A stretch of 64,000 bases of DNA. Source: Lamellibrachia satsuma (Eukaryota > Annelida > Polychaeta > Sabellida > Siboglinidae). Each line of letters begins with the position of its first letter. The first letter of the stretch is position 1. Shown piece after piece: positions 12,336 through 24,000 of the stretch. Location: the NCBI GenBank assembly GCA_033239005.1, contig BSQZ01000013.1, positions 8,391,782 through 8,455,781 on the forward strand, in the 5' to 3' direction. The notes beneath the pieces were generated by a model. It saw only the letters and a program-made list of their open reading frames with translations, was not told the origin of the DNA and searched no databases. The position numbers and the translations under genes are program-made.

Positions 12336-13289
12336 GTATTACAAACATCTGTTATGTAACTATTTTTAGGTTATTATAGTCGGACATGCGTCTGGTCATT
12401 CTTGGTGAAAGTTCACTGCCTGGCTTTTTAGTAATTTGTTTTGGCTGTCATTTCCATGTGATTTTTTTTTGCTCAATCCAAATTACACCTGGTGATTGAT
12501 GAATAATTAGACCTGGTGACTGATGAATAATTAGGCGGTGTAATTTTGGGATGTCAGTCTAAACATATCCTCAGGTTTACTCAGGGGGTAAAGAACTTCT
12601 ATTAAAAGGTTTTGTGAGAGTTACATAACAAGCAAGCACTGTTCAGTTATATTCATGTACATCATAACTTAATAATCAAGGATTGTGATTGGTTGCAAAG
12701 ATGAAGAAAAGCCAACATGGTAAAAACACTTAAAATTATATGACGTTTCTACATTGTCCAAACAGGGTTAGGTTTAGTTTTCAAATATGCATACAATATA
12801 AGATCACTTCAGGTCAGAGTAATTTGATCTGTTAAGCAGCCATTAACTTAAGTAGCATATTTGAATACAGCGAGAATATGAATGATTCCATCCTAACCAA
12901 TGTTTTATTCTACTAAATGACTGATTCTGTTGTCTGTGTTAAGTGGCGTCTACTGCAGTAATAACCATGAGCGTTTAACAATGTCGACAGCAACCACAGT
13001 GAGGTTCTGTTGAAGCATCTGCATCGTTGAATGTTTCACTGAACAGCACAGATTTACACTCCAGCCATTTCTGATTAATGGACTTTGTATTTTTGGTTGA
13101 TAAATTTCAGTGTGGTACTTCAAAACTTGTGTCCGTTTGTGAAATTATTCCACAGATTTGCTTGGGGCTGAACTGTAGAGATAAACCTAGACTTACTGAC
13201 AGCTTGAACATCACATCCATGATCCAATGGCAGAATCCAGAGCACTCATCAGATGGTTCCAATGTTTGTAAACATAATTTAAACCATTT

Positions 13290-13600
13290 ATATAACACTG
13301 TATCCCTTGGAATGTTCAAAGTGCTTTACACTTCAACTCCAGGCAGACTTGTTCATTCTAACACCATATCGACTTCTCTGGGAAGTATTCAGCCACACTG
13401 CAATTACTGTGTGAAGAACACTAATTCATATATATATCCAACACTGTCTATAGCCAGGTACTTGTACAACTGAGTGAACTGAGGCAATGTGGAGTGAACA
13501 AAATTGCCCAGGATTCAAAACAGCAACAAGAGGATTTTACCCTTCGTTCTCTCGAATAAAAATGGAACGTTTTAACAATCGAGTCACTATGCCCTCACAA
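13290..13600 (-). mobile_element. tRNA-derived SINE, reversed
   Basis: The right end, read on the minus strand, looks like a decayed tRNA head with a B-box-like GGTAAAATCC. The body contains 'aaagtgctttacact', 'ggcagacttgttcattc' and 'cgacttctctgggaag.att'. Sister copies are at 14975-15400, 22735-22920, 36697-37830 (interrupted) and 42040-42160. Confidence 0.6.
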
Positions 13601-14693
13601 GTTTACATTACTACCTGAAAACAAAGTTGACAAAACTAATAGTTTTAATAATCTGAAACAAAACCTAATTCGCAGGCAGTACAAAACACAGAGACATGGC
13701 CAGTTATCGGTCATTTTATTGTCACTATCTTATTACACTCAGGATTAAATATACTTGCATACCAAATAAATAATGATAAAATAATATTTCTTGACAGCAC
13801 GTTATGTTTTATTAACATGATCTACACAGCGAGGAAGTGGTTGAATTAAAAATAAAATCTGCAATGAAGTACACTGTATTTCTGTATTAGATACTTGAAA
13901 CATGAAAATATATCTATGAACACACATCTCCAAATCTATGAGAAATGTCTGATAGAAAGCTTGGAAGGATTTGAGGTTTTTCAGTAGCGGTTGGGTTCCT
14001 TTTGTGTGACAGACTCCAGATGACCAACGATCTCTGTAAAATAAATTTTGCTCATGTTAGACACAGTAAACCATTTATAAAAATGTTCATCAGGTTGGTA
14101 GATAAAAATGTTCGTCAAGTTGATAAATAAAAATGTTCATCAAGTTAGTAGATAAAAATGTTCATCATGTCGGTAGATAAAAATGATCATCAGGTTGGTA
14201 AATAAATAAAAAAGTAAAAATTTTCTTCTAATCACAATTATTGAGATTTAGCTGAAACATTTAGTAAAGTAAATTTCAATAGTTGTTATTAGAAGGAAAT
14301 CGGTATTTCAATACACAGTAAACCAGTTCACATTTCTCACAGATTTTCACACATTATTCTGTACAAAAGTTTTAATTATAGTGCACATGATATATTTAGA
14401 AAATCTAGAAAGTTTATACAGTGTGCATGTGCCACACTGGGCCTAGTTTAATGCAGTGGAAATGAGGCCACTCACACTAAAGAGTTGACAGATTTACGGG
14501 TATTCCAGTTAAAATGTCAGAGAGGGGGCTGGTGTAACTTTTTGCGATTTTGTATTTGAAGACCCCCACCACCATTTTAATGATATTTAGATGGGTGATT
14601 AGTGATAATCAAAGATTATGAACTTTCAAAGTATTATCAAGAAATGTCCCCAAAACAAGTAAAAACTTATGAGATTACCACTGGAACGAGCAT

Positions 14694-17600
14694 CTATTGC
14701 AACTTTCTTGAGACTAATTTGCGTTGTCTGCTGCGAGCTTCCGTCCGTGCGGACGTGTATTCGAACCACAACACATTTGGTATGAGGGTTGTATCCCGTA
14801 TAAGGAAGAACTCCCCCAGTGCACTACAACAGATACACTCATGTAGGTTCTGGGCAAAAGACATTTACGCGAAGACAATGTATCCACTTAACAAATCAGC
14901 ATGTCCAAAAACATCTATGCTTGAAAAACTTTATTTTAAAATTCAACAACTTAAAGGTTAAAAAGCACTTCACCTCCGGCAGACCTGTTCTTTTACACTT
15001 TACCCCCTGGCATACCTGTTCCTTTACACTTTACCCCCTGGCAGACCTGTTCCTTTACACTTTACCCCCTGGCAGACCTGTTCCTTTACAATTCACCCCG
15101 GCAGACCTGTCCCTTTACACTTTACCCCCTGGCAGACCCGTTCCTTTACACTTTACCCCTGGCAGACACGTTCCTTCCAACACCAATATCTTCCCTGGGA
15201 AGCTTTCAGCCACACTGCAATTACAGTGTGATGATTATTCTTTCATATGTCCACCACTGTCAGGTACTTATTTATACAGGTAAGTGAACCGATGCAACGT
15301 GGGGGGAACAAAATTGATCAAGCTTCGAAACAGCAGCAAGGATTCCAAACTCTGGTCTGCTCGATTGAGTGTCCGATGTTTTAAACACTGCTGTGCCCTA
15401 AGGTCTTGCAAGGTACTGAATATAACACATTGTGGTAGAGACTGTGATTACATACAGCAGCTACTCACCAGGATGCGAGAGTGGGGAAGACAGGTGTGAA
15501 CACGACATTTACTAGAAGGAACCAGATGGTGCCAAAGGTGACACCTATACCAGCTCCCCAGCACACCTGGGAACAACTGTGGTACTCTAAATACACCCTA
15601 CAACACACCAACGCAACAGTCTTATGCACTTGAAATGCTACAGGAAGATACTGTGCATACCCAGATAGCACACTACACAAACATCAGTATTGAGCGAGCT
15701 GCAAGTACTGCAAACCTGGTTGCACAATTCTGTGAAGCAATGGTTTCAAAAATACTATTTTGGAGGGAACTGTGGCCAGGGAGAGAATCAGAAGCAAGCA
15801 CATTGGCTTACAGAGAGACCACAATGTTTCATTTATATCTGGCCCACCCGTGTCAAATATTTTGCCTTTAATCTGTTCAGTTGTTCATCTACAAGTGGCA
15901 TCAACCCACATTTTAAGACACCCTCCGTACACATGTTCTCTGTGGCACAGATATCCAACAACTTTACCCAATGATCTTAGCATCTAAACAAAGTTATTCG
16001 AAATACATTTACAGCTTGATTATTTCATAATTAACATGGCCAAATTGCTTTCAAAACTTCGTTTTCATATACATAAAAAAATGTCCATCTGTTTTTCTTC
16101 TTGTCCCATCTTTTTTACGTTGTCACTCAGCAAAAACAACAAATATTTTGTTTATTCTTTTTTTTAATGATAGCCTCGTACACTAATGTACACACCTGCT
16201 GTAAGATGCAAAGAATGCGACAAGAATGCTCCCAATACAAGTAGCGTACTTCCAGGCATTCTCTAGCCACACATTGTTGTGATGAAACCTGTAGAGAAAG
16301 TATTATCGCCACAATATTACACAAACTCACTCACTGACACCATAATTACCGTAATACGGGATATGCATTAATCAAGTACATTGGACTCTGCTTAATAGAA
16401 TCTTAATCACTTCAGCCCAGGCCAATTTGATTCTATTAAACACTTGATTCACTTAAGTAGCACTTTAATACAGCAGGAATAAGGAATGATTCCGTCCCAG
16501 ATACTATATTTTATTCCACTAAACAGTTGACTCTGTTATCTCTATTGTGTCAAGTGAAGTCCACTTTATTATTGGTGATTAAAAAATATAGCCAGGTTAG
16601 TGCTGCCAGTGGCCATTTGGACCATAGGCCATACGGCATCGGATTTGGCTGTACAAAAGTTATTCATTTGAGCTAATTTGGCCACCAGCATTTTTGTTGA
16701 ATGAATACATGAGCGTTTGTTGTTTTCTGATGCATATTAAACAATTTGGCTAAAGCAATATGTATTTGACTAAATGTTTGGGTGTTTTAGCCAAAATGGC
16801 TAAATAGATTACAACATCAGAGCTAGGTTCAGTATAGTACTACACCATTAAACCTTTAAGAAATCCAATGCAGCAAATTGTGGATTAAGAGTTGCACTTG
16901 TTTAAAAATATCCGAAATCTTTTACAAAGAGATGTATTTACATGGACGCACCTGATGAAGAGGCAAAATGAAAGGTATGTTGAAAAGAACCACATGAACT
17001 GTGCGTGACTCGATGGCATGCCAAACTCTGTTGTTAAACGTCCTCGCTCTGAAATAAAAAACAGGCAGATTCCAAACTGTTATTTAGATCAGTAAACAAA
17101 AAATACAACAAATCCTAACGACAAAAATTGCATTTCCAAAATATGTTTATCTATGGTGTGTGTGTGCGTGCGTGCGTGTGTGAGAGAGGGTATGCTGTAT
17201 ACTTAATTCTTTGCAAGAGACAAGTGTGACGCAGTGACTACATGCAGAATTATGTGTCAATAACGTGTGTGTACGCATGCCGTATTTTCGCATGAATGTG
17301 TTTAGCAGTTCATCAGGGATTCTATTACCCATAACAATATTGTCTAAAAACCATTTAAATAGTTATATCATTGTTACATGCCCTAATTGTGTTACTGGTG
17401 AAATTTTTCCATTTGACAACATGGTTAAACTCAACTTACGATGCGGTCTGAGCTCTTTTATTGTGTGTTTCAAAATCCAGTTGCTTACTTCATTTAGTAG
17501 AATACCAAATAAATAGAACATCTGAAAACAGCAAAACACATGCATGCCTATATTGTACAAAGTACAAACAACTTTTACAGGAGGAAACAATTCACACACA

Positions 17601-20600
17601 CACAAGATTGTTTTATAATGGAAGCTTTTTGCAAAGTGTTACATAATTTTTTATAATCATACCTAAAACAGGCTACCCGAAATAACCATTCATACATTAT
17701 TACATTAACAACAACTGTTTGATCATCTTCTTCTAGAGCAATCACATATCCATGACGATAATGATTGCTCTATCCTAAGCCAAAAATATTTAACATATTA
17801 TTGTGTCAACAAAGAATACACCGTATACATAAGCCTAGTGCTATTTATACATCGTACACACAAGCCTACTGCTACGTGTATTCCATTTATTTAGTTTGTG
17901 AAGGGTATAGCACCTTATAAGTCATATGACCTCAGCTATGTCCCTTCAGCAGCAGCAGCACACCATACTATGCACCTGTATTATGTTGTTGTTGAATAAA
18001 CTTTCACTTCATTTCACTTAAAAAAGTCACGTTAAAGTTGAAAGTTTTATCCAGCTAGAGTCATTCAGAATCAATTTACGCTGGCATTTACACACAGATG
18101 TAATTAATTACAACACCGTGTCAATGTATGGTGTAAAACTTAGCTTCCCATTTAACTTAGCAGTATGAAAGACATGAGATATGAGAACTGTGAAAGTTAT
18201 CACAGATTGGTCACACAACAATTTTAAAAAGACAAAGAAATAAATGGTACATACTGTATGCAGGTCTCTTCGAAAGACAATGAGGGTTGCAAACCCAACT
18301 AGTATGAAGATTGGAAGTAGACTATACCAGGCTAAGATGTAGCCAATCAGGTCTCCTGGAATTGGAAACACAAAAGACAATAAAAATTGTGATTATCAAC
18401 AATTCAATCAAATTATGACTTAATTCTAAGAAAGTGAACATCAACCATCTAGTGAAGCGGTTCCCAACCTTTTTCTCCCCACGTACCCAGTGTTTTGACA
18501 TGATCAGCTGGGTACCCCATCATAGCGACATAGAATTATTGACGAAACAACATTCAATACTGAGTTCAGTGATAAATATTTTATTATTGAGGTAAACAAA
18601 ACTGTACCCTGAATGGACATAGGATAAGACACCAGTATTTGAGAAACCACCTCAATGTGAGTGCTGAGCCTACTTCGTCAAAAAAGGGCCTCAATTTTGG
18701 AAACACATTTGGATAAGGAAACAAGGCGGTCATCCTTCATGCACAGTCGAGCACAACATTTACTTTTCATGCAGAATGTTGCCGAGAAACTTTGCTGGCA
18801 GAGATGTGTAGATTGAAACATGAAGAATGATCTCAAAGGCACATCAGCCACATGTGGATATGATTCATTCATCTTAGACAAGAACTTTGTCAGAGGAAGA
18901 GCTTGAAATGCATCATGTGCGGCAGAGTCGATCTCGAACGTCAAAGTCATCCTGCACGCAGTCCGAGAGAGGTCACACCTCCACACTAAACGGTTCAAAT
19001 TAAAATCCAGCACATTAAAATCCAGGAGGTACATCTGAAGCTCTTTCTACATAGAAGGCAGGGGTGCTTGCACAAGTTGCCCCATGTTTCCATGTCTTCA
19101 TCCTGAAACGATGCGGTTAGGTGTTCAAATATGTTAAAGTTTTTTTCCTTGATTTTGCCATCCCACCAGTTCTAGCTGCATGACGAATGTCTGTATGTTG
19201 TCCACAAAATCAATCATCATGGTGAACCAGCCTTGGAATGACTTGTTACGCGAGTTCACATGGAAAATGTTGTCATCCAAGCATGCCAGCCATAAGAGCC
19301 ACCTTTGTCTGAGTTTCTCTACGAATTTTCGAGACTGCTCCTTGTTAACGTTCCCTGTGAGAGTCAACAGACCTCAATGTGGAAGAGCAGCACCTCTTGG
19401 TCTTCAGCACACTCTTGGCACAAGAGGTTGAAGATCCGGATATTGAAAGTGCTGGACTTGATGGCATTTACCAGACGGGCACTAACCTTTGCAATGAGGC
19501 GAAATTGTTTTAACTTATGAAGATAACGTTGAACGTTTGTTTCAAAAGAATAATGTTTTCTGTGAATTTGATATTATTACAGAAACACATGTTCTCCCTT
19601 GTGGACCACACAAAGTGTCAATGTTATTGCACCGTTGCACATAACCTTTGCTTCAACCAACCCTCCACATATCTGCTGGGAAACCTCTGGCATACCCCTG
19701 GGGGTACGCTTACCCCCCCGTTGGAAACTGCTTAATTCTAATGTAAGTCTGAATCAAACACAGACAGAGTAATTGCTGTCACACACACGCCTCTGTTAAA
19801 AAGCAATTTGTGTCGCAATTGGTCACGACACTGTGTTGTGCGACAACGAGCAGCTAAATGATGTGTGGACTTACAAGAGCGACAAGCACCAATTCCAAAC
19901 TGAGCTTTGATGAATGATCATAACGGGTGCACTGGTCAGCTGTCAGTTGAACCCAGCCCCAATTCCAGTGACAATCCTAACCACAAATTGGCCTCACTAG
20001 TTGATTTTGCAAGGGTGTTTTCACGGTCAATTCTTGCACTGCAATATCGTGCAACACTGTGCTGGCCGACCAATTGGGCAAATTATTGCTTACGAAAACC
20101 AGCCTTTACTAGGAAGTTTGTTCACAGGGTATAACATTACAAGGCTTATAACTAATAAGGACGAGTATTAACAAGAACACTTATACAGAGCGGCGCTTAA
20201 AATTCACACTCAGCCAAGTACTTGCATCATGTGCACAGCTAATCCGTTGGATATTGCCCGGATTTCAGGTGCTCCACAATACTACCAAAGCATTTTTAAG
20301 CATATTACTGACACTGTAGCGATGCCGGTGCGATACAAATACTTTTTTTTACTAATTTTAAGGTGCAAGAAACCCCAGAAAAGGAGCACATTATTCGTCT
20401 ACCATACATGTGGAAGTAAAATAACGATCGGTCCGCCAGCGAAATATGTTTACTTCAAGCAGCGCCACCTGTTGACTAAGTAAATCCGACATGGCAGTCA
20501 AACGGCCCGGTTTATCACATGCGACAAGAAATGAACAATTATCACATAACTTTCTGGATGCATATCGATTTCTTCACATAGTTTTACCTGACGGATATTC

Positions 20601-20705
20601 TACGAATGTCAATGATAAGGGCCTCCATTTTAACACATCAACGTGGTTTGAATCAACTTTAACATCATTCACTTCCGACAACACGTTCGGCACATCACCC
20701 GCCAT
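14694..20705 (-). CDS. DOLPP1: Dolichyldiphosphatase 1, complete, 7 exons
   Basis: PAP2-family ER membrane enzyme. It hydrolyses dolichyl diphosphate on the lumenal side, recycling the lipid carrier of N-glycosylation. Exons in transcript order: 20705-20588, 18355-18255, 17521-17440, 17048-16952, 16288-16196, 15597-15469, 14823-14694. All borders are GT-AG and phases match, giving 249 residues (human 238). Exon 1 gives MAGDVPN and then [14 protein letters not shown], equivalent to the human WRPVTLTHVEYPAG. The three phosphatase motifs are intact: K91-x6-R98P99 (KHTIKELRP), P112-SSH115, and S163R-x5-H170 (SRVYLEYH). The hydrophobic helices are conserved, and the end [11 protein letters not shown] matches the human tail. 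The tryptophan preceding exon 7 in human is a cysteine here. Shares a divergent promoter with the palmitoyltransferase gene. Confidence 0.96.
14975..15400 (-). mobile_element. tRNA-derived SINE with an internally expanded 31-bp tandem repeat
   Basis: At about 14975-15175 a 31-bp unit (cctggcagacctgttccttt.. acactttaccc) is repeated about six times. It continues into the SINE body ('ctgggaagctttcagccaca', 'ctgcaattacagtg', 'tcaggtactta') and a tRNA-like end near 15330-15400. Lies in the last DOLPP1 intron. Confidence 0.65.
18455..19735 (-). pseudogene. Fossil hAT (Charlie/ZBED-like) DNA transposon
   Basis: In DOLPP1 intron 1. The ends are inverted: 'aagcggttcccaacc' on the left, and 'aagcagtttccaacg' as the reverse complement of the right end. 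Two minus-strand blocks resemble hAT transposases. 19134-19367 contains [15 protein letters not shown] and then [18 protein letters not shown]. 18678-19034 contains [32 protein letters not shown] and [12 protein letters not shown], the position of the C-terminal dimerisation region (normally CE.AFS...K...RL...L..ALS). Frames are broken between blocks and the element is not functional. The flanks (atctagtg / ttctaatg) may be a decayed 8-bp target duplication. Confidence 0.75.
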
Positions 20706-21021
20706 AGTTGTCGCTCAACGTCGCCACCTGTCGGATAATTAGATTAAAGTTTCCTTCAGAGGGTAACGTTTAAAAAAGAAAATGCATGATGTTAAGATTC
20801 AAAAGTAGTTTAAAAACAACCTTAACGCATATTTATAAATAATTACAGTGTATATAAACAATGTGTGAGAAGGTCCCCGGTGTTAACATTCAGTTGTCAT
20901 CATATGTGTTTGGTAGTCCGACGACGGTCCGTGGTATTTAAGATTGAACAGGTCACGTGACAGCAGAAACTAAACCGATGGTAAATAAGGATATGGCCGG
21001 TGTGTCAAAGTTCTATACAAA
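20706..21021. promoter_or_regulatory. Bidirectional promoter between DOLPP1 and the DHHC gene
   Basis: Only 316 bp separate the two start codons. No TATA box is obvious. GTCACGTGAC at 20952-20961 is a perfect palindromic E-box, identical to the CLEAR/USF-type consensus. Plus-strand ATGs at 20978 and 20993 open an upstream ORF ([16 protein letters not shown], stop TAG) that overlaps the DHHC start in another frame. Transcription start sites cannot be seen from sequence. Confidence 0.7.
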
Positions 21022-24000
21022 ATGGTAGTGTTTAGGGGTGATCCGTGCGGTATCATATGCTTAGTGATCACCTATGGAGCAGTTTTGTATGCTGACTATG
21101 TGGTGGTTCGACATTTGGTGATACCGTCAATGTCTGAAACGTAAGTGAATGAAAAATTCTGCGACTTGCCCTGACAGACTCGGTGACTGTCCGTATTCAT
21201 AGTGTCACTAGGCTAGAAATGGGTGTCGGATGTTTCGGCGCATAACGGGTTCGGCCTATGAGCCGAACCAACCGTTTTCGCAACCGGTGAACCGTGTATG
21301 TAACCGGTGCCAGCGGGCTCCGTGGGCCGAAACGACTATCGTAAAAACGTACAGATGTGTTAAGAATTAAATTGATTTTTATTAAACATAAACATATATA
21401 CAGATGAAGATGCAAAAACAAGTTTAACAATTGACATTAGGCAGTCAGTTGGTTTAATCATCAAAGTAAACCTGTAATCAATAAAAACATTTTGATACAT
21501 AGATAATACCATAGATAATATTATACAAAAGTGTAAACATATATACTATTCTCTAAAATATGTTAATAAATAATATTATATGTAATAAATAAAACATATT
21601 GTATGTAACATAATATCACCATGATATAAATATTCAATAGTCATAGAATTGTCGGATGCCTAGTCAAGTTATAAACATTTCCTAACTTTGACGATAGTAG
21701 CCGGTCAGTTGATAACCTTAAATTTATTATGTCATATCCGTTATCTTATGGATATTGCTCTGTAATAATTATATGTTATTATTATATTAGCATGTGCGTA
21801 TATATTTTGTGCACAATCATAATTTAATTTTTTTTCTAATCAGGCTGTGAGCGAAAAAGACTATTCTTAGCCAGTCGGGCTACCAACTTTGCTAAGTAAA
21901 GTAGCGTGACAGCTTCTTAGGTAGCCCACTTGCTAATCAATACTTTGATGATAGAAAGTAAATACTTCGAAGATAGAACAACATCAACAACAAATAAAAA
22001 CATCATCAGATTTGAAACATTTATTTTCAAGGCAGGATCTATACAATGTAATACATAATACTGAATAAAATACAGTAACAGTTGTACACATGTGACAGAT
22101 TGTTTTTTTATATAACATGGTACACCAGCAGTCTATGCGAAAAGTCTCCAAGCGTCACAGGACACCATATCCTGTGAACTGAACAGTTTACAGGACCTGC
22201 TGATTTTTTCCAGGACCTGGTTTTACCTCTAAATATTACTAAAACGATGTCGATATATATATATATATAGCCTAGAGAAACTTTAACCAGGTTCCCGATT
22301 AATTCATCAGAAGTGCTCTGTGCACCATGTGGATATATATTATATATTTTGAAAAGTGACTATTAACATGACAGATTATTATTTCAGTGTAGAATGACCG
22401 TTCAGTTACATGCTGAGGGTTGATGTGGTTAAATAAAAATAAAATGAATGCTCCCTATCGACATCGCTTCGCCTACAGTTTGGCAACATTTCTTGCAATG
22501 TCAAACGTGTCACAAACACACGATTAATGGTTAACATAAATGTGATATAGCCAGGACAACAGTTCTGAGATGTTTATTAACAGTCCATTTATGTTTGCTT
22601 AGTCTAAAATATTGCAACTCAGTAAATATTTCAAGTCGCTATGCAGGCCATTGTAGTCAAAAATATAAGTCGCCCGAAGCCTTTTTTGGGCATTATTGTC
22701 GACCGGGCGAACGCTATATCTCACCCCTGCAAATATATATATATGGCAGACCTGTTCATTCCAATGCCATATATATATATATATATATATATAATTATAT
22801 ATATATATGGCAGACTTGTTCATTCCAATGCCATTTCGACTTCTCTGGGAAGCATTCAGCCATGCTGCAATTACTGCACGAAGACTATTCGTTCCGATAT
22901 CCATCTTTATCTGTAGTGATATTAAAAACAAGAATGTTATAGTTTATCGTTTGCAATATTGCAACTTTTTGACAATATTACGATGATGGGAAATAGACGG
23001 CAATTGTTTTCTTTGCCTTTGTTTATAATGTTTCAAGCAACTGCTACCATAGCAGTTTAAGATATAACAAGTTTATTATATTAGCTTTAATTTGATATGC
23101 CACAACTGTATGTTGGAGCGCTTATATAATAATTTTTTTAAATTGCAAATAAATTAATATTCCAAAATTAGTAGTGATGCTATTCGATTGTATTCCCAAG
23201 GTATCAACAGATATGACCAATGCGTAGATACGTGGAAGTAAGTTAAAATTCTGCTATGTTATAATGGCTTCTCGTCCGACTGAATTAGCAGTGTCATCTG
23301 TTGACATCCCTAGTTCAGGAACAACTTTTTAGTTTTTATTCAGTACACAGTTTTATAACATGATCTGGCATATTTCAGTTCATATGAATCATTTCTCTAA
23401 TCTTGAATTTTAGTTCCACTTTTTTAATATTTCTAGATTTTTTTTACATATAGCATGTCATATACAGCATCCTTTATTAATAAAATTAATAAATTAAATG
23501 AAAAATTTATTGGGTTCCATTTCTGCTCCCTGTGGTGTACCCAACACTTAATTAGCATCCACTGTTAAACTTCCCTGTCTAATATTATTACTGTTTATTT
23601 TGGTTCAGCAAACGAACTGTTGGTATATGATGAAGATGACAAATCTAGCAGTGAAGTAAGTGAAATATTTTGGAAGTGGGTTACAAATAGCTTCAACTTG
23701 ATGTTTCTACCAACATGAATAACTTATCCAAAGATAAACATAGAAATAGTTAACAAATCAAGGTCATTGTATATTTGTGATGTTTGTGTTTTCAGTTTAT
23801 GGGGTGCCCTACACGTAGTCGTCTTCAACTTGATTGTGTTTCTGCTTGGACTGGCTCATCTCCAAGCTGTGTTCTCCGACCCGGGCATTGTACCACTGCC
23901 CAACACTGGTCTGGACTTCTCAGACATTCGCTCTGGACAGCACAAGGCAGATAAGGTTTCAGTAATTCATTGATTTCTTTACAAAATAATCCATTGTATT

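Larger units (their letters stand above)
10742..14693. other. MAN1B1/DOLPP1 convergent intergenic region and 3' UTRs
   Basis: No further coding exon is visible. It holds a G-rich tract (11020-11064), a MITE (11515-11810), a reversed copy of dispersed repeat A (11955-12335) and a reversed tRNA-derived SINE (about 13290-13600). AATAAA occurs on the plus strand near 13766. On the minus strand it occurs near 13808-13813 and 13727-13732; any of these could end the MAN1B1 or DOLPP1 mRNA. Confidence 0.6.

Noticed and set aside
13985..14035. Possible last DOLPP1 exon on the minus strand (IVGHLESVTQKEPNRY then TGA, with a good acceptor)
   Set aside because: Joining it to exon 6 in phase creates an immediate TGA. 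The exon at 14823-14694 fits in phase and gives the conserved [14 protein letters not shown]-terminus.
18678..19367. Minus-strand ORFs as a host gene
   Set aside because: Similarity is to hAT transposase blocks with broken frames and transposon-like ends.
23609..23655. Exon-like segment between AG and GTAAGT in DHHC intron 1
   Set aside because: 47 bp is out of phase with both neighbours and introduces a stop; at most a poison exon. Direct joining of exons 1 and 2 is in frame and conserved.
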